Origin: Deroplatys truncata
Lineage: Eukaryota > Arthropoda > Insecta > Mantodea > Mantidae
Assembly: GCA_030765065.1 (NCBI GenBank)
Contig: CM060984.1
Location: 82,795,988 to 82,859,987 of the forward strand
Reading direction: 5' to 3'
DNA length: 64,000 nt
Positions 12,232 through 24,020 of this stretch are shown piece after piece. The notes beneath the pieces were generated by a model, which made no database searches, was not told where the DNA came from, and saw only the letters and a list, made by a program, of their open reading frames with translations. Every line of letters starts with the position of its first letter. The first letter of the stretch is position 1. The position numbers and the translations under genes are program-made.

Positions 12232-12864
12232 GGTTATACATTTGTTTTATCAAGGCAAAATTGGATATATATGCTATTTTAACAAAGTCGTTAGAAAATA
12301 GTTTTGAGTAAATAGCATATGATGAAAAGTGATCCAAATAAAGTGCTGTTTAAATTACAAATAATTCCATGAACGTTTTTTTATTGCATCCTTAAAAGAT
12401 GCCTCTTAAATGTGAAGTTTGTCATTTATCCACCTTGATTTGTCTCTCTCCCCCTCTCCCTACTTGAACGTGCGTGCGTGCGAGCAGAGTGGAATCGTAC
12501 CTTCGAATTAGGGATGGAATGCAATATCTATGGCCAATTTCACGAAATTTCGTCTGAATATGACGAATGTCAAACTAAACGACTCGTTTATTCTTGACGT
12601 GTCGTCTAAACCTTCTATGTTTCACCATCGTTGATCAAATTGAATTGGCAGCGTGTTTACTTTGACGTAGATACTCCTGTGTTTTAAAACAAACATATTT
12701 TATAGGCTATGAAAAAATTCTATTTGTGCATCCAGTCGATAGTTTCAAGCTTTAATATTGGCTGTGGCTTTCACGTAGTTTCTTGTCGTTTGTTGATTAA
12801 ATAAAAAACGATTGCCAAATAGAACTGTAATTCATACAGTATTCATAGGCCTTCATTTTCATCA
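12232..12864. other. Unassigned sequence
   Basis: A TGCGTGCGTGCGAGC tract near 12470-12485; otherwise nothing recognised. Confidence 0.45.
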
Positions 12865-13002
12865 ATGAAGAAACGAGGATCCAAGTTTTCTTTTGACAAG
12901 ATAACTTCGTTTGTAAGCCTCGTTGCTGATAGAAAAGAGTCAATAGAAAATAAGAAAACTGACGGGATAATATTTCGAGAAAAAGAAAAAGCATGGAAAT
13001 AA
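12865..13002 (+). pseudogene. Myb/SANT-like (MADF/zeste-type) DNA-binding domain fragment
   Basis: A 45-codon open frame with SLVADRKESIENKKTDG followed by REKEKAWK. This is the pattern of helices 1 and 2 of the Myb/SANT-like domain seen in MSANTD3/4 and zeste-type proteins, where 'ENKKTD' and 'KxxAWxxI' are typical. The frame ends just after the AWK motif. Downstream sequence to about 13110 keeps only weak resemblance. Such domains occur in host factors and in Harbinger-type transposons, and neither origin can be decided here. It is probably a decayed copy. Confidence 0.4.
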
Positions 13003-13499
13003 CTTAATAGTTATTTATGCAACGATCCTATAATGGGAGTTATTAAGACGCGAGTGACGGGTTAGTTTATTTGAAGAAATGTCAAAAACAATGAAATCCC
13101 CAAACTTGCGGAAAATTATTAGGCATTAAATGTATAACATGGAACTGATATATCCAAGTATAAACAGTTGTATTGCCTGTTAAAACAGAAATTGGTAAGA
13201 TACAGAGGGGAAAAAAACAAAAACATTTTCGACAATGTGTTTTTAAAGCCTTTGTTACTAAACTTTTGTCAAATGTGAACAGAGATTTATTATAATTTCA
13301 TTGTAAAGAATGAAAACAGTGAAATAAAGTTAATATAAATTCGTATTACTGAATAATCTGTTTGTTTTTCAGTGGCTCTGAATAGGACAGAGCGCAGGCG
13401 CGGAAATCTGTATCGAAATGAACTTCATTTGGATACAAATTTCTAACAGCAAATGAACACATTTAAGTATAGGAGTCGCAAAAACCTACTTCAATTCTC
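13003..13499. other. Unassigned sequence
   Basis: Contains the tail of the SANT-like remnant at most; no other feature seen. Confidence 0.45.
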
Positions 13500-13640
13500 A
13501 TGAGTGTGTGAGTCTGGGAAGTCGGGTTTGATTTCTAGTTTGAAGGTGGGAGTTTTTCTTTACCCAGGATTACTCCCTAACCTCCCTAGAGTTTGAAAGT
13601 ATAAATGGGAGTGTAAATGTGTGTGAATTTAATATTTATA
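13500..13640 (+). mobile_element. tRNA-derived SINE fragment (family 3)
   Basis: CGGGTTTGATTTCTAG resembles a B box. It is followed by a body (ACCCAGGATTACTCCCTAACC…GTGTGAATTTAATA) that matches, in reverse, 21600-21790. The A-box half is decayed. Confidence 0.5.
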
Positions 13641-13680
13641 ATGCGACGGAATTAATGTTATATTTATTTAACATAATTGT

Positions 13681-14728
13681 AGCCCCACGTTTGGGAGCCA
13701 ATTTGTAACAGTATTACTTATAATGTTTGTGTATGTGTGTTTACTTCACATGAAGCCATCTTGTGACGTCATTCATTTGTTCGGTTTGTAGCTCCATCTG
13801 GTGTTAGCAATTTGCAGCAGTGTTAGTGTTCGAAAGAATGCGACTGTTATTTGATTTAATTTTTTTGTTTACTGTCCTCCGGCTAGCTATTATTTCTCGG
13901 TCGAACATGTCTCTTGATCAGAGTGTGTAAACGGAAAGGAATCTTTTATCCAAATATAACACTGATGAAGAAATTTGTTTTATACATTTATTGTCGAACA
14001 CGTTAACTATCGCATTTATACATTGATCTTAACACTCGCCAAACTGAAACTGTTATAATAACTTCTTACTGATCACTTTTAATCCACGTACTTCAACCTT
14101 TTGTATAATTAACCTTACAACACTTTAGATTATTCATAATTCTGCTGCGCGTAACTTGTGAATCGATACCCGACGTTTGCCGTACAAATACTTTCGACGA
14201 ATTGACTGACTGAAGACGACGTGTAGTGTACACAGATTTTTGATGAACTGAACGACTGAAGGCGACGTGTAATGTATTGGGATTTTCGATGAACTGCACG
14301 ACTGAAGGCGACGTGTCATGTATTGAGATTTTCGATGAACTGCACGACTGAAGGCGACGTGTAATGTATTGAGATTTTCGATGAACTGACGCGATCTACC
14401 TCTGACTTGCCTTTTTATACACCCACTCCCCGATATGCCTAAAGATTATAACTGAGTTACTATTGGCTAATAAAACGCGCCAACATTAGCGTCTATTTTA
14501 ATATCCAATGAAAATTATGAATACATATGCTCTAGGGAAATATTCCAGAAGATTCTCAACGGAAAAACGCGCCAACATTACGTAACTTCCTCGTTTCCAA
14601 TAATGATAAACAGCTCACCCCCTCTCACTGTATTATTGCGCGCTATTATTGACAGTTTCAGTAAGGTCGTATAAACTTACTTATCAACAATAATTACAGT
14701 CAAGAAACATCTCAAATCAATGTCACAT
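13681..14728 (-). mobile_element. LTR remnant of a retrotransposon, minus strand
   Basis: On the minus strand the order is: a candidate LTR start near 14728 (TGTGACATT), a CCAAT box (14462-14466), TATAAAAAG (14411-14419), a 46-bp minisatellite, and an end at CTGTTACA (about 13704). The end is followed by a primer-site-like TTGGCTCCCAAACGTGGGGC (about 13682-13701). The same CCC-A-CGTGGGGC motif follows the LTR at 33.9-34.8 kb. I see no coding region beyond it, so it is a solo or truncated LTR, clearly old. The outer boundary is inferred. Confidence 0.45.
14196..14388. repeat. 46-bp minisatellite, about 4.2 units
   Basis: Units of 46 bases begin at 14196, 14242, 14288 and 14334, with a partial fifth. 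Each contains GACTGAAGGCGACGTGTAATG or a close variant. The third and fourth units are nearly identical; the first is most diverged. The array lies just downstream of the TATA-like box of the minus-strand LTR, in what would be its transcribed part. Confidence 0.8.
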
Positions 14729-15352
14729 AAAAATGCATATTCATATTACAATCATTATTTACATTTAAAAATTACTGCATCAATAAAGAAACCCCAAAGT
14801 AAACAAGCCCACAGATTATCTCAATAGTAAACGAGTAAACATTCTGCCGATGAGCAATTGTTCCGAAGGTAAAGATCTCAATGCCATTTAGATGAAATTG
14901 AAAAACCTGAAAATTGAAAAACTGAAAACAATTGAAAATTAAAAAAAAATAAAAAACGTTGAGTTATATTGCGATATAACGGTGTTAAGTGTTTATAACA
15001 AATTCTATTTCCGAGATTCTGTTATACACGTATATATGTATATATATATATATTATAAATTTATAAATATAAATATATATATATATATATGTGTGTATAT
15101 ATTTGCACACTTTTTTGTTGACGATCGATGATAATTATGTTAACTAATGTTATTTACTTAGTCGCTCATTAACTAATTGAAATAGTTGAAGTATCAAAAT
15201 GGCGATCAGTAACGATCTTAAAAATCTGTATATGAATGCTTATTCCATGACCAACTTTATTTTCAAATAAATACCAGATTGATTGAACTCGGACCACCAA
15301 AGTTCATTACCATCAATTAGGAAAACATTAAGAAGTTGCTATCACGACGGAA
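14729..15352. repeat. AT-rich spacer with a TA microsatellite
   Basis: TATA-type simple repeats at about 15030-15092; nothing else recognised. The sequence CAGTGGCGG at 15353 may be the left end of the hAT remnant that follows. Confidence 0.5.
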
Positions 15353-15635
15353 CAGTGGCGGAAGGTCCATTTGCCGTGTTAGTGCGGCTAATAGTTTAAA
15401 AACGATAAATAATGCAGCCTATTTATTAGTTATGTTTTTTCGTAATGCATTAGAATAACAATAAAAATAATAATAGTCTTATATAAACAATACATTCAAT
15501 GGAAATCGCTTTAAACAGGCCAGGCGGTTAAAATGCGTACACCGCACTCTTGTTTGCCTCGTCAGGTAAACCACCACGAGATTAGAACGACAGGAGCGCG
15601 CATGCGCACAGCATGCGGTCGGCAATATCTGCTTA

Positions 15636-16013
15636 GTGCTAGAGCGAGCGGGTTTGCCCAGATGGAAATGCATACACGTGGGAACTTCGTGTGAATTAGA
15701 GAATTTTGTTTTGATAGTGTGTTTTCCCAACTACTGGTTCACTGAAGAAGAAAATAGGATGGGGAACCATTCATTTTCCAGCAGAAGCTTTTCTGACAAG
15801 AAACGGATCATAGATCAAGCCAGACCAACACCTAATTTAAGAAGTGTGATAACAGTAAAAGAAAAGGTAAAGCGCGACAGTTTAATGATATCTGCTATAC
15901 AAATGAAACATGCTTCTGTGGCTGTAAAAAGACATGCTCTTTATATTGTTGGCCCTGCCTTTAGCTTTCAACAGAAAAAAATATTTGAACTACAAAAAGC
16001 GTTAATAAGTTAA
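15636..16013 (+). pseudogene. 125-aa open frame at the front of the hAT remnant
   Basis: Starts in a GC-richer stretch (15490-15680) and ends before the DUF4371-like piece. It contains SFSDKKRIIDQARPTPNL. I do not recognise a domain. By position it could be the N-terminal part of the transposase, or a fused flanking exon. Confidence 0.35.
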
Positions 16014-17051
16014 CAGATATTATGTGCCAAAGAAACCATATCAACAGTCAGTAAACCACTTTAATTAAAAAATAACGTTTCTAAAGTTTGGCAGTATTAG
16101 AATAGAGGAGTTCGTAAGCGTTGCCTTCAAAATCAACCGTGACAGACACAATGAAAATGTCAAAGTAAGAGATGTGTAGTGAGTTGATTAATAGATGCTA
16201 TATGCTTTTTAACAGAGTAAGAACTGTCTTTCAGGGGCCACTTACAGAATGAATTAATTGATTCAGTATCAGCTGTTCTATTAAATAAAATAAAAGAACT
16301 CAAAGAAGCTCCATTTGATGCAGTGGCAGATGATGAGGCTACGATGTAACAAATCTCAGCCTTCCTCTTGTTACGTTACATCACAAAAGATGATGTTCAC
16401 GAGAGATTTATTAGGTTCATTGATGTAAGTACTAATCGTGCTTTCCTTTCTGAACATGTTTTTAATTTAATCAGATATGAGTTTTAGCTTGCTGACAAAA
16501 TAGACGCTCAAACTTCGACAGGTGCTCTATTATGGCTGGAGCATACACTGGGTTGCAACAATTAACTCTTGCAAAGTATGAATCAGCTCACAAGCTAAAC
16601 TTAGTACTAAAACAATCAGTTGATAGAATTAAGTAATGCAAGGTATTCTTTGAAGCTGTGTCTGCATTTTCAGCTTTTTTCTCAGATCTTCAAAGAGGGA
16701 GGCTGCCTTTGATGCTTTTACCACTTTTAGCACTCCGACATGCTGAATATATTCAGAACATTTGGTTGAACTAATTTCGGATGTAAAAGAGGACCCGAGG
16801 AAATTCTTCAAACCATTCATTGACACAGAAGGATGGGATGGTGAAACCAGAGTCTGTTCAAGAGGTTTTTATGCTATACTTCATGATTTTGACTCCCTTT
16901 TCCTTTTTAATTTATTCTCATCTATACTTCCTCAAGCTAAACTCTTATTTAACAGTTTATAATGCAAAATCAACGACATAAACTATTGTACTGCAAAGGT
17001 CAACGAATTCAAGAGATTTATGAATGACAAACGTGATAAATTTTATTTGTT

Positions 17052-17306
17052 TTGGAAACAATGCTTAGAGGATTATTCATTTTTTCAACAAATGAAGATG
17101 AAGTTCGAGCTAAAAGGCATCGAGTTACAGATATTGCAAACGATAAAAAGAAATCATACTGCAGACTGTATTTTGACGTACTGGTTGGGCACATAAACAA
17201 CCGGTTCTCTAAACTCCATAAGCTAGAATTACTTGCACTTTTGGATTTTGAAAAGTTTGAATCGTGCACAGCCTCTTTTCCTCCACGGCCATTCAGTCTT
17301 AATTAG
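17052..17306 (+). pseudogene. hAT transposase middle piece
   Basis: 84-codon open frame (…DVLVGHINNRFSKLHKLELL…FEKFESCTASFPPRPFSLN). The 'D.L...I..RF' pattern is typical of the stretch between the catalytic RNase-H parts and the dimerisation domain in ZMYM1-like hAT proteins. Confidence 0.5.
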
Positions 17307-17720
17307 AAATATGTGGCGAGTATTTCAGTACTGGGATACTTAAATCAGATCTTTCAACTATTTATGCATAGAAACCCCACATATTACAACTTCACATATA
17401 TTTAACATCTTCTGGGTTAAATGTAGTATTATTCGAAGTTATTAACCTTTGCTCTCCAATTTTGACGATTCCTGCCACTAGTGTCTCTGTGAGAGATTTT
17501 TTTCAGCAATAAAACGAATTAAAACGCATTTAAGAAGCTTCCAAAATCAAGAAAGTTTTTCAAAATTGTAATTTATTCCTATTGAGAAGAGTGTCTTGAA
17601 AAGCTGCAAGCAAAATCCAGGGTTCCATGACCCTTATAAATATCTTTGTTGTCAAGAATCGCCGTATTCAGCTGACCTACAAGATGTAGGAGCCAGATAT
17701 GAGTGGGGGCTTAGGTGGGT

Positions 17721-18386
17721 TTTAAAAAGCATGTTTATTTTAGATACTAATTATTCATAAATATTGTTTAATTCATGCTTCTAAAAACTGAGCTCGTGCT
17801 AACACTTCGGAAAGGATCACGCTCTGTCACTTTGGCGGAAAGCTTTGAGTCAGAAATTGAAAAGACGTGGCAAATGGGGGGTGCCTCTCTGATTCCTAAG
17901 AAATCCAAATCAAATGTTCCAATTTTCCAGTTCATCTCAATGTTCAAAACTAAATTACAGAGTAATGAATAAAATGTTAGTGAGAGGTTATGTTTAAACG
18001 AATAATACGAGGTTACGTTGCAAACGTGTATTAATTATTCTTTTTCAATCGTACATTTTTGTTGAAAACATTACCAGTTTGGTAAGAAAAGCTGTTCTCC
18101 TCTCGTGAACATATCAGCTTTCCAGTATTTGATCTACATCTTGGTGTGAGCGAGGAGACAAGGGATACCCGACCGCAGTCAGAAGAGAAGGTGAGTGAAC
18201 TTCTTTCCACTTGCTCCGACGTTTTGTTGTGATCATGTAGGCCTACTCTACGTTGACAAAGATGGGCTATGTTTGCCGAGCTTGCCGAGTACATACTAAT
18301 GATTTGTGAAATAAATATCTGACATCTTTGAATATGCCCATGTAAATCTCATGGCCACTGCCACTGGTAAGGAACATTGTGAATGA

Positions 18387-18451
<65 letters not shown>

Positions 18452-19316
18452 GAGACATCTAGTAAGCTAGCATGTTCTTTTCCTGACGCCAAGGAGATAG
18501 GAGTGTTCAGAGTAAAAAGCTACTAAAGTTTGAGGGTCTGCCTGGAGAAGCCAGACTATGTGTAATAGGGCAAAGCGAGCCCTACCACTATTTATCCATT
18601 TGAAAAATTGTATAATAACAGAAAAGCGCACCCTATGCAGGGTTAGTTAGTTTGAACAAAACTTCATTTAGAGATTCAAGCCCATGAGCGCGCTTTATAA
18701 TGTATCTCTCACAGGTCTGGTTGGAAAATATAGTTAGTATACACTTTAAATATACCTACTGGGAATGATAGTTTGCATTCCTTGTTGGACTTAGGCCAGT
18801 AAGTGAAGATGAAGGTTATTCGGTTAGTTTCGCTGGTATGCTAATTTGAAAACCAACATTATGCGCGAATTCAATGCATATTAAGAAATAAAAACATAGG
18901 TAAAGTCAGAGGAAAGGCTGAAATGGTAAAAATCCAACTAAAATACCTATGAATATATTCCATGTATATAATAATTAATACATTACAAGCTTATGGCTGT
19001 GATATGAGTAGCACCTATACGCTGCAAAAACTGCAAAACAGGTGGGAAGTTAGATTAGCGCAATGAATTTGGAAAAACCGACTCCTCAGGCATATCACGA
19101 TGGATATTTATGAAAAGACACGATAGTCCTAAAAAGTTATTAACTTATTATGTACTTAATATTTTCAAATAACCTTGGGTTGCCTTTTTATCGGTTGCAC
19201 TATCACTAAAATCCAACACCCTTGGAGATAAACACCACAACAATTTGGAGGATAACACAAGGGAAATGGCTTGGAGGTTTGACTGGCGAAGTCAGAAATA
19301 AATAATTATTTACGTC
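17721..19316. other. Mostly unassigned sequence with a TTA microsatellite
   Basis: A TTA microsatellite of about 64 bases lies at 18387-18450. The GCCTGGAGAAGCCAGACTA segment near 18540 and GACTGGCGAAGTCAG near 19275 may be relics of one repeat. No gene is supported. Confidence 0.5.
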
Positions 19317-19538
19317 TTACTGTTTTTGCCATTCGGGATTCGCAACATCTGTTAGCTCTTGACCAAGATGTGTCATATTGTGCAAAATGCCCTTGTGCAC
19401 CGATTCTACAAACATTGACATTTTCCCCAACTTCAGCAATGTGATCCTGTTAGCGAGGCCAGCACGAAGGCGAGTAAACTCTACAATATACAGGTCAAGG
19501 TAACAGTCTTCTCTTTCTGGGGCAGGAATCTGCTCCAT
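19317..19538 (-). CDS. Unidentified open frame, possible host exon
   Basis: A 73-codon minus-strand frame that is balanced in composition and free of repeats, unlike its surroundings. It has a leucine/basic pattern (FTRLRAGLANRITLLKLGK, then ILHNMTHLGQELTDVANPEW). The last codons lie on a good donor-like sequence, AACA|GTAAGA, so the apparent stop may be intronic. Upstream, CAGTCTCAG just before ATG could be an acceptor. I do not recognise the family. It could be an exon of a host gene on the same strand as the ChaC gene at 27.8 kb, or a fragment of a processed copy. Confidence 0.35.
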   Translation of the reverse strand: MEQIPAPEREDCYLDLYIVEFTRLRAGLANRITLLKLGKMSMFVESVHKGILHNMTHLGQELTDVANPEWQKQ

Positions 19539-19727
19539 ACTGAGACTGTGCTACGTGCACATCCATACTGTTTAATGCTGTTTTTAGTTATATTTCAAAA
19601 ACAAAAGCATAATCTATATCCTTAATTACAGACACCAACAAATAATACTTATCTAACAAACTCTAAGGGGATACGTGGATGAAATCTTAAACTTGTGTAT
19701 TTTGCAACTAAACAGATTCAGATTTGT

Positions 19728-19869
19728 ACTTTCTCTATCACTTTTCTATGGTAGGTAAAAAAAGTATCGCATTTCCAAAATTCCATCTCGATATAGTTCG
19801 GAAATACACATTTTGTAGTCCCCTGAAACCAGAAGAAAGCATTTTTAGAAAAAATGTCCCTGTATGGGT

Positions 19870-19911
<42 letters not shown>

Positions 19912-20445
19912 AGGAGAGAGAACAGTACAACTCTAATTGGTATTTAAGTTCTGTATCTTCCAAGGATGTGACAGGAAGGTTTACAAGCTTCCCCCCCCCC
20001 CAGATTACCTTTGACCATGGAAACTAAAACTTACTTTTTATTTTCTAAAACATGGCTCTTAGTTGATTTAAATATATTATGCTTAAAACATAGGTTACAA
20101 ACTTGTAACATGGAATATTTTCGAAAATGACTAACCTTACAAAAAATGTATTTGTAAAAATTGTGTATTTTAATGAACCTCTCAGCTTTTCTGTAGTAAT
20201 TTTTTGTCTCTCTCTCTCTTATGATTCCCCAGCTGTGCAAAATTCTACAAATAAAGAGAACACACAAGTTTTGCAAAGAAAATTAAAGATGCACATTTAA
20301 TTTATAATTTTAATATTTCAAATATATTATATTTTATTTCGAATGTATTTTAATTCAAATCGTAGAGCCGTTTTTGAGAAAAAATATCGAAACATAAAAA
20401 TTGTGCAGGTAACAGTCTTCATTTTTTGTTCAAAACATTCAAAAT
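19728..20445 (+). mobile_element. HINE-like repeat, old chimeric copy with GA tract
   Basis: Left end ACTTTCTCTATCAC, then ATTTTTAGAAAAAATGTCCC and a GA microsatellite (19871-19912) in the slot held by TG in other copies. From about 20150 the sequence reads in the opposite orientation (TGTGTATTTTAATG…TCTTATGATTCCCCAGC) and ends at GTGTATTTTCGG near 20445. The whole is thus a fold-back structure. Confidence 0.55.
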
Positions 20446-20473
20446 GTGTATTTTCGGTTTTCTTTCCTTTTTA

Positions 20474-21310
20474 GTTTCTCTCCACTTACCGATAGCAGCT
20501 AGAGAAACTACTGCATTCCAATACAGTTTGATATCGAAACTCCATCGAAAATACTTCTTTTGAGATCCAATGGACCCCTAATCAATTATTTTTAGAAGAA
20601 AAGGTGTGTGTGTGTGTTTCTCAGAGAGAAGGAGGGAGAGAGAGAGAGAGGGGGGAGCAGCGTGTTTCGGATAAATACAACATTTCGCACCTTAAGAGAC
20701 ACTATTTAAGCACGGCAAACACTTCCAAGAAAATTCCCCCTCCCCAGACTACCGTTTAAATAAAATGTTTTCGTCATTTTTATTATAGATTTTGATGAAA
20801 ATGTTACATGTTTAATGATAAAATATATATCTTGAATTTTCGTGAATTTCCCATGAGATTGCCTATATTAGATCCAATTTTGTATAACGTTATATAACAA
20901 GGAAATCTTAACCGATAGACAAACGCTTCTACAGGGAAAATGTAGAAGTCACCAACACATTTAAAATACACAATTTTGTTAAATTTTGTTCGTACCGTTA
21001 TACGTTTTCGATACATTACATGTTGCAAGTTTAGACCTTTCCTAAGCGTCATTGACGGATTGATTCTTGCTTCGCCCCCCCCCTTTACTTTCTTTCCATC
21101 ACAAGAGCTTGTCACTAAGAATAAACATTTGGATGCCTTTTCCGCAGATTGAAACCTTCTTGCATAATTTGATACAATAATACATAGGTAAAAATATATT
21201 TGAACGTAACTTGGAGAAGAATTATATTTATAAATACTGTAATATACCTATAATGAATGGATGTGGATTTCTTGTTGATAGAGAAAGTCGTGTAAAGCAT
21301 TACATCAGAA
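20474..21310 (+). mobile_element. HINE-like repeat, old copy with GT and GA tracts
   Basis: Begins AGTTTCTCTCCACTTACC and ends GATAGAGAAAGTCGTGTAAAGC…ACATCAGA. The microsatellite slot (20606-20655) holds GT followed by GA runs. Confidence 0.65.
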
Positions 21311-21559
21311 TATTTTGTATAATTTCATGGAAATATGATTTAAGGTGACGAAGAAGTTTAAGCTACACAAGAGAGCGCACTGAAAGCACAATGGAACGCA
21401 CATGAATTCAGCAAGACGGAACGCTGCTTTTGTACCCATTACAGCCATTACCCATTATTGAACGATCATCCTGTTGAACCTTTCTGAGACAGTATTTTTT
21501 TTTGGGGGGGGGGTTCATTTCTATAGACCCTGAACTGCTATGGTCATATCGGGGACTTT

Positions 21560-21795
21560 GACTGAAACATTTGATGGTGTTTTTACTCTTTGAACCTTCA
21601 TGTTGTGTTACTCTAGGTTTTCGTCGATTTTAACTTATTTCGCGCCCATTCACTCTCATATCCACACTTCCAGATTATGGAGAGTAGGGAATAATCCTAA
21701 TTAAAGAAATATTCTCACCGCCCGGCCGGGAATCAAACCCGGATCGCCGTTTGAGAATAGTGATGTTTTATCAACCATGGAGCTTTCAGCAAATA
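21560..21795 (-). mobile_element. tRNA-derived SINE (family 3)
   Basis: On the minus strand GGGTTTGATTCCCGG at about 21727-21745 fits an RNA polymerase III B box. It is followed by AGGATTATTCCCTACTCTCC and GTGTGGATATGAGAGTG, the same body as at 13500-13640. Confidence 0.55.
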
Positions 21796-22388
21796 TACTT
21801 GTTTAATCCAGCCACCTGCATTCTTGTTTTGAAGCGGTGTTGGCTGGTTGTCAGCAATAAGGGTTCAAGGTCTTCAAGATGCCATCTAATGTTATGTCTA
21901 TGACATAGATGGCGTCTTTCGTAATAAAGTCATGAGTTGCAATAAATGGGACTTTGGTCGAATTTTTCAAGGTTATTGATGAATGATTTGGTGTTAAAAG
22001 GGTAGGTCATTACGCGTAAACAATATTCGACCTTCACCTTTTGTATGTAAACTATGACTTCGGGATCTTTTTGAATAGTGATTATAAATTTTGCGTAATA
22101 TCTGATACACTTTCTACAAAATTTGGAGCATAATAATCTCTATGGCAAGAAACTTGGCGAACAAATAAGGAGATTGCTTCCAAAATGTATCTGACATTAT
22201 TTATATTACAACTCCCCTATGTACACGTATACAGAGCGAGGGATTTAAAACTATCATTTTAAATATCTTCTCTAACATTATTATTGTGGTCAACGAGCTG
22301 ATTTCGGTAGACTGAAGAGCACATAAGGGCTAACAAATATAGACCTTACAGAAATAGTGTGAATAAGAAAAGAGATAGTTTACAACTC

Positions 22389-22434
<46 letters not shown>

Positions 22435-22598
22435 ATGAGATTAAAACAAATCTGACTAAATAAAACTAAAATATAATGGGTTTTTACCTCATGTTTTTAA
22501 TGTACATATTTTAAAGATTAAATTAATATTAGGGTTTATACACACAAGTTTAAGAAGCTTCGAATAATTCATTTGGAACAAAGAAGATGGAGAAAAAA
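21796..22598. other. Unassigned sequence with a TA microsatellite
   Basis: A perfect TA run of about 40 bases at 22391-22430; no gene seen. Confidence 0.5.
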
Positions 22599-23195
22599 TC
22601 TGATGTGTTACATTCACATGCCTTTCTCTAACCTCTATTCTTATTAGTGGGTGTACAAATTATTCTTACGAAAGCTTAGTTTTATACCTACTTCATTTGA
22701 ATCGAGATAAACCTTTGCACATATAGCTTACATTACTCATTTCGTTATAAATACAAAGAGAACAGCGATGGTCAAATGTTTAAGAACTGGACGCTATACA
22801 TTGGCCTTAAAATTTCATACTGTTTCCATGAATCGAGAGAAACAATTGAACGTTGACAGGACTTTAAGAGATTGACAAACAATTGAACAATTACAACCAT
22901 TAACAACGGATATCTCGGAAATGACTGATACCACAAAAACGTTATTGAAATAAATTATGTTAGTGAGATTTACATTTTTGTGTTTTCGTCTACCGCTTAA
23001 CGTTTACCAGTTAAACAAATTCTACAAAATTCCTCCCAAATGAAGAGGACTTCACAGGCTATTCCCAGAAAATTCAAGATATGCATTTTGCCATGTAAAT
23101 ATGTTGAATGTGTGGTATTTTAATCAAAATCTTCAGAGCCATTTTTGAGAAAATAGAAAATTTCGAAAAATGATCGATGTAAAGTTTGCTAGGGA
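22599..23195 (-). mobile_element. HINE-like repeat, partial old copy
   Basis: Starts TCTGATGTGTTACATTCACATG after an A run. It is complete through GAGCCATTTTTGAGAAAATAG and breaks off near 23195, before the microsatellite and the AGAAAGT terminus. Confidence 0.65.
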
Positions 23196-23321
23196 CGTTT
23201 TCTATGGAGTGGGGGCGCTCTTCCAAGCAGGTAGGGGTTTAGCTACTGGAACGAAGTAGTGTTTACTTGGCATGAATCCTTTGTATTGTTTTATTTTCTT
23301 CTGTCTGTCTCTGTCTCTCTG

Positions 23322-23352
<31 letters not shown>

Positions 23353-24020
23353 GTATTGTTTCATTAAGAATTCATGAAACCAAAGACATCCATAAAGGGA
23401 GGGATCTAATGGGGCACAAAATCAACAAACCGAAATATCTCTCTTAGGTATAAAGTTGAATTGATTTGTTTTTTTAATTTGTCACATAGCAAAAGTTTGT
23501 AAGCACTACGTTTAAAAAAAATTCTATAAATTACAACATTTCTTTAGGATGAATACCTAAGAAGTTACAAGCTTTTCGTTACTGGCACACGTAAACCTAT
23601 TAACACGAGATACAGTATACTTTCCGACCGCATAGCAAGCTTAAGAAAGAGGCACAATTTTGTGCAGTGTTAAACCTATAAGCTATATTTTAATTTTTGT
23701 TAACACCTCAGAAAAAACAATGCTGTTGTTGGTTTCCAAACCATCACAAAACATATAAGATGTACACAGAGGAGAAAGAAGGTTAAAGTGATCGCGGGTA
23801 GAGGGACTGGAGAAAGAGGAAATGATAGTGATGGAAAGCGAGGGAGAAGTAGAGAGACCGGATGTAGGGGAAAGTGAGAGAAATGGGAGAGGGAGAAGCA
23901 TGAGAAAGCAGGAGAGGTAAAGGATTTACGCATTTAAAGCAATGATATTAATAATAATAATAATAATAGTAATAATAATAATAATAAAAATAATAATAAT
24001 ATTCGTCTAAGGTTAACAAA
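23196..24020. other. Unassigned sequence with simple repeats
   Basis: TCTC-rich tract at 23300-23352, purine-rich GA/GGAGA stretch at 23765-23920 and an AAT microsatellite at 23946-24001. The two minus-strand frames across the purine stretch are low-complexity shadows. Confidence 0.55.

Larger units (their letters stand above)
15353..17720 (+). mobile_element. Decayed hAT transposon (DUF4371/ZMYM1-like transposase)
   Basis: Several open pieces in order read as one decayed transposase. At 16233-16440 a frame reads LIDSVSAVLLNKIKELKEAP, then YITKDDVHERFIRFIDVS, which matches the '(L)RYV…v.erFlgf.d' region of DUF4371-type hAT transposases. An open frame at 17052-17306 has coding-like character. 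At 17440-17560 VINLCSPILTIPATSVSVRD and a shifted SAIKRIKTHLRSFQNQESF match the hAT C-terminal dimerisation domain. Stops and frame changes between pieces show it is dead. A CAGTGGCGG terminus is plausible at 15353; no matching right end was found. Confidence 0.6.

Noticed and set aside
18128-18205. Possible small plus-strand exon between CTTTCCAG and AAG|GTGAGT
   Set aside because: Acceptor and donor are plausible, but the open stretch is very short, no neighbouring exon is seen and the protein is not recognisable.
23683-23933. Two overlapping S/L/P-rich minus-strand frames
   Set aside because: Complement of a purine-rich GA/GGAGA tract; low complexity.
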